From Bradymonas sediminis (GTDB lineage Bacteria > Myxococcota_A > Bradymonadia > Bradymonadales > Bradymonadaceae): 64,000 bases of DNA. The stretch's first letter is position 1. Every line of letters begins with the position of its first letter. The stretch lies in NCBI RefSeq assembly GCF_003258315.1, contig NZ_CP030032.1, positions 596,001 to 660,000 of the forward strand, written 5' to 3'. Position numbers and translations under genes: made by a program. Below the pieces are notes generated by a model. That model did not search any database, was not told where the DNA came from, and saw nothing but the letters and a program-made list of their open reading frames with translations. This document shows positions 41,350 through 49,900 of the stretch, piece after piece.

Positions 41350-42633
41350 ATGACCGACGCCAAATTCTTGCAGATCCACACCCTTACCTCGTACCCCGGC
41401 ACGCTCCTAAACCGCGACGACGCTGGCTTCGCCAAGCGCATGCCCTTCGGCGGGGCGACCCGCACGCGGGTGTCCTCGCAATGCCTGAAATATCATTGGC
41501 GAAATTTCGACGGCGAGGGCGCGCTCTATAAAATGGAGTTCGAGGAGCCGGTGCGCTCAATCCGCTCGCGCACGACCTTCCGTGACCTGGTCGCCAAGCC
41601 CATGATCGAGCGTGGCCTGCCGGAGCGCCTGGTCGTGGCGACCGTCGAGACCTTCGTGCAGCGGCTCATGTCGGACGATGCGCCCTCGGCGGCTGATTAT
41701 AAAGCCTCCCTTATGTCCGCCAGTAGCCCGGAAGAACCACTGATCGACCGTCTTAAGACCAACCAGGTCACGATCTTCGGTGAGCCGGAGCTGCGCTATA
41801 TTATCAAGGCGTCGGCCGAGCTGATCGCCGAGATGAAGCCTGAGCTTGGCGAGCTGTGGGAGAACCCGGCGATGAAGCTGAGCAAGGAGCAGGTCAAGGT
41901 GGTCACGGACACCCTGGGGAAGCTGAAAAAGGGTGACCTTAAAAAGAATATTAAGGGGATGAAGCTGGCCTCCGGGCTCGACGCGGCGCTTTTCGGGCGC
42001 ATGGTCACCAGCGATGTGTTGAGCCGCGGGGATGCCGCGATTCACGTCGCCCACGCGTTCACGGTGCACGAGGAGGCCAGCGAGAGCGATTATTTCGCCG
42101 CCATCGACGAGCTTCGTCGCGACAGCGGTGAGTTGGGCGGCGGACATATCAATAGCTCGGAGCTCACCAGCGGGTTGTATTACGGTTATACCGTCATCGA
42201 CGTGCCCCTTTTGATCTCGAACCTGGAGGGCTGCGCGCGCGAGGATTGGAAGAGCGCTGACCGTACGCTGGCCGCCCAGGTCGTCGAGCGATTCGTCAAG
42301 CTTCAGGCGACGGTGTCGCCGGGGGCAAAGCTCGGCTCGACCGCGCCCTATGCCTGGGCCGAATGTGTGTTGGTCGAGGCCGGCTCCGCCCAGCCGCGCA
42401 CGCTGGCTAACGCGTTCCGTCGCCCGGTGCGCGAGCAGCCCGACGTGCTTGAGAACGCCTACCAGGCCCTCGGCAGCTATGTCCACGGCATCGACCAGAT
42501 GTACGGGCACAGCGGCGAGCGTCGTCTGTCGGTGAGCTCCGATGCCGCCGGTCTGGCGGACGCGCTCGGCGTCGAGGCGCCGGTGTCGCTTCCCAATAGC
42601 GCGCAGTGGGCCGCCGAAATGGTCAAGGGGTGA
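41350..42633 (+). CDS. cas7e: Cascade backbone subunit Cas7e (Cse4/CasC)
   Basis: Six copies of Cas7 build the crRNA-holding backbone. The 427-residue protein opens with FLQIHTLTSYPGTLLNRDD and FGGATRTRVSSQCLKYHWR, which are hallmark Cas7e blocks (RAMP fold; Arg/Ser contacts to crRNA). HINSSELTSGLYYGYTVIDV near residue 262 is the conserved thumb-proximal region. E. coli Cas7e has about 363 residues, so this copy is somewhat long; an insertion around residues 95-200 (LIAEMKPELGELW and following) accounts for it. AAGGA precedes the ATG. Confidence 0.95.
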   Translation: MTDAKFLQIHTLTSYPGTLLNRDDAGFAKRMPFGGATRTRVSSQCLKYHWRNFDGEGALYKMEFEEPVRSIRSRTTFRDLVAKPMIERGLPERLVVATVETFVQRLMSDDAPSAADYKASLMSASSPEEPLIDRLKTNQVTIFGEPELRYIIKASAELIAEMKPELGELWENPAMKLSKEQVKVVTDTLGKLKKGDLKKNIKGMKLASGLDAALFGRMVTSDVLSRGDAAIHVAHAFTVHEEASESDYFAAIDELRRDSGELGGGHINSSELTSGLYYGYTVIDVPLLISNLEGCAREDWKSADRTLAAQVVERFVKLQATVSPGAKLGSTAPYAWAECVLVEAGSAQPRTLANAFRRPVREQPDVLENAYQALGSYVHGIDQMYGHSGERRLSVSSDAAGLADALGVEAPVSLPNSAQWAAEMVKG

Positions 42634-42636
42634 GGT

Positions 42637-43368
42637 ATGGATATTCTATTGATGCGGCTGCAAGCGCCGCTGTTAAGCTTTGGCGCGCCGATCATTGACA
42701 GGCACGGCGTTATTCAAGCCTATCCCGCCCAGTCGATGATCTGCGGGCTTCTGGCCAACGCGCTGGGCTATCACCACCGCGACGCCGAGCTCCTGCAGCG
42801 TTTGCAGGAGCGAATCGTCTACGCCTCGCGCCAGGACCGAAAGGGCGAGCGCGTGCGGGATTATCAGACGGTGGCGATGGGGCAGGATTTTATGCTCGAT
42901 GAGCGCGCCTGGACGACCCGCGGCCAATTGGAGGAGCGCGGCGGGGGCAATAAAACCGGCACGCATATCCGGCTGCGTGACTATTGGGCCGACGCGGCGC
43001 ATACGGTGGCCGTCACGCTCACGCCCGCAGACGAGGCGCCCACGATTGAAGCGCTGGCCGAGGCGCTGCAACGCCCGGCGCGCCCGTTATTTATTGGGCG
43101 AAAGACCTGCGCGCCCTCGGAGCCGATTTATCTGGGCCGCACTCAGGCCGAGAGCCTGCTCGACGCGCTCAAGGCGGCCCCGCTGGCCCGCGGGGTGTCG
43201 ACGCCGGCGCGGTGTGAGGCCTGGTGGCCCAGCTCGGCCAGCGCCGACGAGGCGCCCGGCATCTTTCGCCAACCCGTCACCGACCAGCGCGACTGGGCCA
43301 ACCAGATTCACGTCGGCCAGCGCTGGGTGGCGCGCGGACACCTTATGATTGGACATTCCAAGGAGTAG
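42637..43368 (+). CDS. cas5e: Cascade subunit Cas5e (CasD)
   Basis: Cas5 caps the 5' handle of the crRNA and joins the backbone to Cas8e. The 243-residue protein begins MDILLMRLQAPLLSFGAP, the RAMP strand with the typical Cas5 N-terminus, then QSMICGLLANALGYHHRD, and later GGGNKTGTHIRLRDYW with the glycine-rich loop. PARPLFIGRKTCAPSEPIYL is the C-terminal conserved region. The start is three bases after the cas7 stop and the ATG is preceded by GGGGTGAGG. Confidence 0.95.
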   Translation: MDILLMRLQAPLLSFGAPIIDRHGVIQAYPAQSMICGLLANALGYHHRDAELLQRLQERIVYASRQDRKGERVRDYQTVAMGQDFMLDERAWTTRGQLEERGGGNKTGTHIRLRDYWADAAHTVAVTLTPADEAPTIEALAEALQRPARPLFIGRKTCAPSEPIYLGRTQAESLLDALKAAPLARGVSTPARCEAWWPSSASADEAPGIFRQPVTDQRDWANQIHVGQRWVARGHLMIGHSKE

Positions 43369-43371
43369 AGC

Positions 43372-44178
43372 ATGACGGATTCTAAAACACTCGGCGCGCC
43401 GCTTTATATGGTGCAATTCTGGTTCAGCACGCGCCGACTCGCCGAGCTGGCGCGCGCGCTGCGGTTGCCGCTGCGCCACGCCGATACCTCATATATGGTG
43501 CATTGTGCGCTTGGCGAGCTTTTCGGCACGAACGCGCCGGGCTTGTATTATGTCGACGTGCAGCATGGGCCCAAGAAGGTCGATGACGGGCGTGATGTGC
43601 GTGTGTTGGCCTACTCGGAGCTTCCTGGCGATGCCCTGATGGAGTTGGCGCGCGGTTTTGCCAGTCCGATGGTCTACGCGACCTGCGATTTTGAGCGCAT
43701 GGCCGCCAAGCCCATGCCCTCGCATTTCGCCCCGGGCATGCGCCTGGGGTTTGAGCTGCGCGCCTGTCCTGTCATTCGCAAAGCGTCGGCCGGAGAGTCC
43801 CCATCGGGGCGCAGAAAGTGGCGGCGCGGCCAGGAGCTCGACGCGTTTGTCGCCCGCTCCTGGGAGCTCGATGACCCCGAGGTCGACCTCGAGCGCGAGG
43901 CGGTTTACCGTGAATGGTTAACCGGGCATTTTGAGCGCAGCGGGGCGGTGCGGACGCGGCGGATTTCGCTGGAGCGCTTCTCGCTGGACCGGTTTTTGCG
44001 CCGCCACGGGCCCCAGGCCTCGGGCAAGCGCAAGGCCAGCACCATCACCCGGCCGGCCGCCACATTCAGCGGCGAACTCGAGGTGCTTGACGCGGCTCAA
44101 TTTGGCGAGTTGCTGCGCCGCGGCATTGGCCGGCATAAGAGCTTTGGCTTTGGGATGCTTAAGATTCGGCGGGCCTGA
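43372..44178 (+). CDS. cas6e: crRNA-processing endoribonuclease Cas6e (Cse3/CasE)
   Basis: Cas6e cuts the pre-crRNA at the base of the repeat hairpin and stays bound to the product. The 268-residue protein is a little longer than usual (about 200-220). Tyr41 and His44 in DTSYMVHCALGELF have the spacing of the catalytic Tyr/His pair in characterised Cas6e. GIGRHKSFGFGMLKIRR at the C-terminus is the Gly-rich loop of RAMP proteins. The extra length is mainly a basic stretch near 142-150 (SGRRKWRRG) and one near 212-220. AAGGAG overlaps the end of cas5. The repeat hairpin it should recognise has a 6-bp stem and an AGAC loop. Confidence 0.93.
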   Translation: MTDSKTLGAPLYMVQFWFSTRRLAELARALRLPLRHADTSYMVHCALGELFGTNAPGLYYVDVQHGPKKVDDGRDVRVLAYSELPGDALMELARGFASPMVYATCDFERMAAKPMPSHFAPGMRLGFELRACPVIRKASAGESPSGRRKWRRGQELDAFVARSWELDDPEVDLEREAVYREWLTGHFERSGAVRTRRISLERFSLDRFLRRHGPQASGKRKASTITRPAATFSGELEVLDAAQFGELLRRGIGRHKSFGFGMLKIRRA

Positions 44179-44219
44179 GCGTGGCGTTGTTAATGGACAT
44201 ATCAAAGAGGGGGTAGGGG

Positions 44220-45101
44220 ATGCTGAAGGGGCGACTCGGGCTTGAAACCGCGCGCGTGCCGCACGTCGACCGCCACGGTCTATTATGGCTGGGGCGGGGA
44301 AAGTTGACGGTTCAAAATGGCAATCTGGTCTTTTCGACCGCGGGCACCGACGCGCTCGCCCGCGGCGTGTATGACCTGCCGTTTCAGACCATCTCCAATA
44401 TTCTTCTCGGCCCAGGCTGTCTGGTTAGCCATGATGCCCTGCGGCTGCTCGCTCGCCATCAAACGGGCCTTTTGGCGGTGGGCACCAACGGGGTTCGCGT
44501 CTATGCGACGAGCATGCCGCCGGGGCCCGACCACTCGCGCCTGGCCCGCGAGCACGCGCGGGTGTGGGCCGACCCGGAGGCGCGCATCCAGATCACCCGC
44601 AGGATGTACGCCATGCGCCTGGGCGAGTATTTGCCGCATCGCGACCTGAATGCGCTGCGGGGGGTCGAAGGCCACCGCATGAAGCAGGTCTATAAAAACC
44701 TCGCCGAGCAATTTGGGGTGAAGTGGTCTGGGCGAAGTTTCGACCGAAATAACCCCGAAAATGACAACGATATCAACACCGCCATCAATCACGCGGCGAC
44801 CGCGATGTACGCCTCGGCGCGCATCGCGGTGGCGTTGACCGGGACGATTCCGCAGTTGGGGTTTATCCACGAGGCCAGCGGCCACGCATTTGCGCTGGAT
44901 ATCGCGGACCTTTTTAGGGCCAATACGACGTTGCCCATCGCGTTTGGGGCCGTCAAACAATTCCAGCGGCGCGAGGGCGACAAGCTCGAGCGCATCACTC
45001 GCACGCGCGCCGGGCGCACGCTGCAGCAGAAGAAGGTCATCGCCAAGATGATCGACGCGATAAAGGAGCTCATTGAAGAGTCGGAGAGCCCCGAGGGCTG
45101 A
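44220..45101 (+). CDS. cas1: CRISPR integrase Cas1 (type I-E)
   Basis: Cas1 integrates prespacers as a Cas1-Cas2 complex. The 293-residue protein carries the metal-binding triad in expected places: Glu150 in LRGVEGHRMK, and His217 with Asp227 and Asp230 in GFIHEASGHAFALDIADLF. The RHQTGLLAVGTNGVRVYAT region and PFQTISNILLGPGCLVS are type I-E Cas1 features. The gene is 41 bp after cas6 and 54 bp before cas2. Confidence 0.96.
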   Translation: MLKGRLGLETARVPHVDRHGLLWLGRGKLTVQNGNLVFSTAGTDALARGVYDLPFQTISNILLGPGCLVSHDALRLLARHQTGLLAVGTNGVRVYATSMPPGPDHSRLAREHARVWADPEARIQITRRMYAMRLGEYLPHRDLNALRGVEGHRMKQVYKNLAEQFGVKWSGRSFDRNNPENDNDINTAINHAATAMYASARIAVALTGTIPQLGFIHEASGHAFALDIADLFRANTTLPIAFGAVKQFQRREGDKLERITRTRAGRTLQQKKVIAKMIDAIKELIEESESPEG

Positions 45102-45155
45102 GGCGGCGCGGGGGCAAATGCTGATATCTCGTTGAAATTATATGGAGCGAATCTT

Positions 45156-45509
45156 ATGGCCATGACCGTCGCCGTGACGCGAAATCTACCGGAGCGATTC
45201 CATGGGTTTTTAGCCTCCTGCATGCTCGAGGTCGCCCCGGGGGTGTATGTCGCGCCCTCGATGCGCAAGGCGATTCGAGAGCGCCTGTGGGATGTGATGT
45301 TGGGGTGGGCCACGCTGGTGCCCGCCGACGGGGGCATCGCTTTGTTCTGGAAGAGCAAGACCGCACCATCGGGGCTGGGCCTGCGCATGATTGGCTGGCC
45401 CAAAAAGGAGCTCGTCGAGCACGAGGGCGTTTGGCTCACGATGCGCGCGCTGACCCAGGCGCACGACCACGACGAGTTGGAAGGATTGTTGGAGGGCGCT
45501 GAGGACTAG
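45156..45509 (+). CDS. cas2: CRISPR-associated Cas2 (type I-E)
   Basis: Cas2 forms the dimeric core of the integration complex. The 117-residue protein has the I-E form: VAVTRNLPERFHGFLASCML, then EVAPGVYVAPSMRKAIRERL and a C-terminal GLGLRMIGWPKKELVEHEG. There is no DEDDh fusion, so trimming activity must come from another protein; the exonuclease at the head of the operon is the obvious candidate. The ATG at 45156 has GGAG nine bases upstream; a TTG at 45132 in frame is less likely. Confidence 0.95.
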   Translation: MAMTVAVTRNLPERFHGFLASCMLEVAPGVYVAPSMRKAIRERLWDVMLGWATLVPADGGIALFWKSKTAPSGLGLRMIGWPKKELVEHEGVWLTMRALTQAHDHDELEGLLEGAED

Positions 45510-45517
45510 CGAGCGCG

Positions 45518-45850
45518 TTTGAGGGGGATGCCCTCAAGGGACGGCCCTGGGGGGCGTCTCGGGAGGTGCGAGGGCGTTAAAAATGGAAGTGGGAGCGTGA
45601 ATTCGTCGGGCGTGGGCCTCAAAAAATGGCTTGAGCGGCTGATTTTTGGGGGCCAGGGCCTCAAATCGGAGCGGTGATGGGCCATTTGGGGGGGCTGAAG
45701 GCCTCAAAAATGGGCGATGAGGCTCGTTTTTGAGGGGGCGGGGCCTCAAAACTGAGCTAAGGGTTACGTTTTTTGAGGGCTGAGGGCGTGTCTGGCGTCG
45801 AAGCAGTGGTGACGGGGGAGGGCGGGGGGCTCAAGCGCCGGCCTGCAGGG
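45518..45850. repeat. copy A of a diverged ~330-bp element with ~42-bp periodic hairpins
   Basis: Starting with TTTGAGGG and GTCTCGGGAGG, this stretch holds GGCCTCAAA motifs at 45616, 45658, 45701 and 45743, spaced 42-43 bp. Each can pair with a TTTGAGG downstream; the clearest hairpin is CCTCAAAAA (45703-45711) with TTTTTGAGG (45728-45736). It ends near GCCGGCCTGCAGGG. A related copy in the same orientation lies at 51248-51570. No coding frame is supported. Confidence 0.8.
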
Positions 45851-45881
45851 TGAGGTCGCGGGCCGGCGCGTCGACTGGGGA

Positions 45882-46673
45882 TCAGGGGGCGTCGCCGAGC
45901 AGCGGCAACGGCTCGGCGCGCTCAACGGGCGTCTCGGGCGTCTCTCCGGTTTGAGGGTCGACGGTGGGGATTGATTTATAGCGTTTAAAATACTCCGCGA
46001 CGCGTTTTTGCTGAATATAAAGCGGTTTGAGCCGCTGCGCGAGGATGTCGGGCTGGTCGACCAGCTCGCCGATCAGGGCGAGCAGGAATTTGTGGAAGAG
46101 CTGGTCAGCCTGTTCGCGCAGCGTCGAGACCTTCTCGAAGCTAATGCGCTCAACACCCCGGCTGAGCGCCTCGCCGTATTCCGTGTTGATCACCTCGAGC
46201 TGGTCGACCAACGCGCTCACGCCGACGGCGGCCAATTCGGCGGTGTATTCGGCGCGCAGCGTGGCGATAAGCGCGCGGACCTGGTTATGCTCTTCGTTGA
46301 AGCTCAGGGTGGTGTAGGGGGCCACGCCGCGCGCAAAAAGCGCGTCGATCACGGTGCGGGCCTGGGTGGACGCGGGGCCGCCGGCGGGCATCTCAGCGTA
46401 GGTTTTCAGGATGGTATGCAGGCTTCCGAGCTGGCGGTCGAGTTCGTGGTCGATGCTACGCGCGTCGCTGCGCGCGGTCTCGTTGAGCTCCTTTTGGTTG
46501 AGCCAGCGCAGGTTCGCCTCGTTTGCGCGCTCGTTGGCCGCGAGAGCGTCGGCGTGCAGGCCGTCGAGGCGGGGCAGGCCGAGCGCGGCGAGGTCCGCAC
46601 TCATTTGGTCGAGCACGTGGCGTTGGCTGCCGTTGTCCATCGTGCGCAAATTAAGCATCTTGCTGAAATCCAT
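45882..46673 (-). CDS. unknown helical protein between cas2 and the CRISPR leader
   Basis: I do not recognise this protein. From the ATG at 46673 it has 263 residues (GGAAGG eight bases upstream, which is why I prefer it over 46751). It is rich in Leu, Glu, Gln and Arg and mostly helical, with heptad-like stretches (LRWLNQKELNETARSDARS and LIATLRAEYTAELAAVGVSA). It has no signal peptide. The tail is Pro/Glu-rich (PQTGETPETPVERAEP). It loosely recalls DUF6261-like proteins, which I cannot confirm. It is transcribed away from the array, towards cas2, and lies within the two flanking repeat copies. A role in CRISPR is not shown. Confidence 0.7.
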   Translation of the reverse strand: MDFSKMLNLRTMDNGSQRHVLDQMSADLAALGLPRLDGLHADALAANERANEANLRWLNQKELNETARSDARSIDHELDRQLGSLHTILKTYAEMPAGGPASTQARTVIDALFARGVAPYTTLSFNEEHNQVRALIATLRAEYTAELAAVGVSALVDQLEVINTEYGEALSRGVERISFEKVSTLREQADQLFHKFLLALIGELVDQPDILAQRLKPLYIQQKRVAEYFKRYKSIPTVDPQTGETPETPVERAEPLPLLGDAP

Positions 46674-46953
46674 GATCTTGCCTTCCTTGCCCGGGGCGAC
46701 CCGGGCCGAATTGTTTGATCCAGGCCCACGCGGGCCGAATATTGGCGCCACTCAACGTCTATCGAGTCCGTGTCGAGCGCGCGGCGTCTCAGGCGTAGAT
46801 ACTGCTCACACCCCTGCTGATTTTTGCTGCTGAGGAAAAATCTAGCATAGAACCCAAAGCGTTGAGAAGGAGGGGGAGTTGTGCCGAAAAGTTGCTCGCA
46901 TTTATTTGGTATTCGTGTAATTATCGAGGTGCTCCGCGACAAAGTGTCGCAGA
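46674..46953 (+). promoter_or_regulatory. CRISPR leader
   Basis: The 280 bp between the unknown gene and repeat 1 is AT-richer in its last 100 bases (46880-46930), as leaders are. It is on the side of the non-degenerate end of the array, which marks the integration end. An inverted repeat GCGACA-AAG-TGTCGC (46936-46950) ends three bases before repeat 1. I cannot place the promoter or an IHF site with confidence. Confidence 0.75.
46936..46950. promoter_or_regulatory. inverted repeat at the leader-repeat junction
   Basis: GCGACA-AAG-TGTCGC is a perfect 6-bp inverted repeat ending three bases before the first repeat. Its GACAAAGTGTC core also occurs at 18369-18379. It may guide leader-end integration or bind a regulator. 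Confidence 0.5.
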
Positions 46954-49900
46954 GGTTCCCCCGCAGACGCGGGGATAGTCCTCATTGTGAAGGCGTCCAG
47001 GTCGTCGTTGATGAGGTTCCCCCGCAGACGCGGGGATAGTCCCTCTACCATGTGAGGGTCTTGGCGGCCTTGCCAGGTTCCCCCGCAGACGCGGGGATAG
47101 TCCTTTTGTCTAGCGCCCCGAACGCCGCTTTTTTCTGGTTCCCCCGCAGACGCGGGGATAGTCCCTTTTCGCTCTTTATCGCAGGCGAGGCGTCTGAGGT
47201 TCCCCCGCAGACGCGGGGATAGTCCTTCGGTTACAGATCAACAGATTCAGCATCCAGGGGTTCCCCCGCAGACGCGGGGATAGTCCCTCACACACGCATC
47301 TGGATTTAATAGCGTGCATGGTTCCCCCGCAGACGCGGGGATAGTCCCTGAAGGCCGCCACCCGCCGTCGTTGTTTCGACGGTTCCCCCGCAGACGCGGG
47401 GATAGTCCCTAGATATGCGGAGTCGCGGCGCGCTCTTCGGAGGTTCCCCCGCAGACGCGGGGATAGTCCTCATGGTGAAGGCGTCGAGGTCATCGTTGAT
47501 GAGGTTCCCCCGCAGACGCGGGGATAGTCCTCGTTCCGATGGCCGTTAAACCAGACTCTTCTAGGTTCCCCCGCAGACGCGGGGATAGTCCGGCGCGACC
47601 TTGCCATTCGCCGGCGATTTTGCGGGTTCCCCCGCAGACGCGGGGATAGTCCCTTGATAAAGGTCAAAAAGCCTCGGATCTGAAAGGTTCCCCCGCAGAC
47701 GCGGGGATAGTCCCCAGCGCGGGGCGCGTCGGGTTTTGGAGGTCGTGGTTCCCCCGCAGACGCGGGGATAGTCCTGGTCTCGGATAAGCGCCGAAAGGAT
47801 TAGATCAGGTTCCCCCGCAGACGCGGGGATAGTCCTGATAAAATCCCGCGACCCAGCCGACTGGTCGCGGTTCCCCCGCAGACGCGGGGATAGTCCCGTG
47901 CACCCCGCGACGCAGCTTGTGTACCGGGTGGTTCCCCCGCAGACGCGGGGATAGTCCCTCCGGACCCGAGGGCGACCCCGACAACGCGCGGGTTCCCCCG
48001 CAGACGCGGGGATAGTCCCCACGCACCATGGGATGCCACCGATATCGCGCTGGTTCCCCCGCAGACGCGGGGATAGTCCCTGGTGGAGGTGTCGAAATGA
48101 GCACTCGAGGAGGGTTCCCCCGCAGACGCGGGGATAGTCCTACATGCTGGAAATACAGCGCACCTGGCAGACCGGTTCCCCCGCAGACGCGGGGATAGTC
48201 CTGAACCTACTAGGCGTTCTGGATCTGCCAGATCGGTTCCCCCGCAGACGCGGGGATAGTCCCGCCCATCTTTATGAGCTCGTCGTAGCGCACGCGGTTC
48301 CCCCGCAGACGCGGGGATAGTCCTTGCATCGAGCAGAACTCAAACGGCCCGGTGTGGGTTCCCCCGCAGACGCGGGGATAGTCCCATCTACACTGGCCTT
48401 CCGCTCGCTGAGATCGCGGTTCCCCCGCAGACGCGGGGATAGTCCTATCCGGTCGTGGTGCTGGTGATAACCGGCGCCGGTTCCCCCGCAGACGCGGGGA
48501 TAGTCCCAACGCACGCGCCCCATCAGAATGATAAAATCCGGTTCCCCCGCAGACGCGGGGATAGTCCTTTGTCGGACTTCGGCTTTCTCTTTGCGGGCTT
48601 GGTTCCCCCGCAGACGCGGGGATAGTCCCGTCGATGAAGCGATGCGGCTTCGCGGCGATGAGGTTCCCCCGCAGACGCGGGGATAGTCCCCTTGGCCCGA
48701 ATCCCGTCTAGCGCCCCGAACGGGTTCCCCCGCAGACGCGGGGATAGTCCTCATCATCGGATGCCTGAGCATCGCCGCGCTGCGGTTCCCCCGCAGACGC
48801 GGGGATAGTCCCGCTTCGCGATGATGGGACTTTGCCGCGCTATAGGTTCCCCCGCAGACGCGGGGATAGTCCCGCCGGGGGGAGAGGGTGCGCGCTATGC
48901 GGGCTGGTTCCCCCGCAGACGCGGGGATAGTCCTGGGAAAAATGCGATCTGAGTCCTAGCAAGCGCGGTTCCCCCGCAGACGCGGGGATAGTCCCTTTGC
49001 CGCGCTATACTTCCCACGGCGCATACCGGTTCCCCCGCAGACGCGGGGATAGTCCTTTCGCCGCGCGCCCACGGGTTGATCGTGTATTGGTTCCCCCGCA
49101 GACGCGGGGATAGTCCCGGTGACGCCAAGAAGATATTTATCGGAGACGGGGTTCCCCCGCAGACGCGGGGATAGTCCTTGGCGCGATTCCATCGCGATGA
49201 TGTCGACGTGGGTTCCCCCGCAGACGCGGGGATAGTCCCTTTGCCGCGCTATACTTCCCACGGCGCATACCGGTTCCCCCGCAGACGCGGGGATAGTCCT
49301 CCGCATAGAAATTCGGGCTGTTATGAGCCAAGGGTTCCCCCGCAGACGCGGGGATAGTCCTTGGGGGAAGAAGTCGGGGTTAAGGTCGGCGATGGTTCCC
49401 CCGCAGACGCGGGGATAGTCCCGCGGGGGTGCAGAAGGGGGACATCAAGGCGATGGTTCCCCCGCAGACGCGGGGATAGTCCTTGGGGGAAGAAGTCGGG
49501 GTTAAGGTCGGCGATGGTTCCCCCGCAGACGCGGGGATAGTCCCGCGGGGGTGCAGAAGGGGGACATCAAGGCGATGGTTCCCCCGCAGACGCGGGGATA
49601 GTCCTAGGAGCTGGAAATTGGCTTGCTCGGCATAGTAGGTTCCCCCGCAGACGCGGGGATAGTCCTCCTTGCGCTGTTTCGACGCCACCCGTTGCGCTGG
49701 TTCCCCCGCAGACGCGGGGATAGTCCCGGAACGGGGTCGTTGGATGTCTCAACGTCCTGGGTTCCCCCGCAGACGCGGGGATAGTCCTAACCCGAGCGGA
49801 GAGCGCGTATGAGCAATGAAGGTTCCCCCGCAGACGCGGGGATAGTCCTGACGGCGCTACACGCACTCCTAGCACGCGCCCGGTTCCCCCGCAGACGCGG

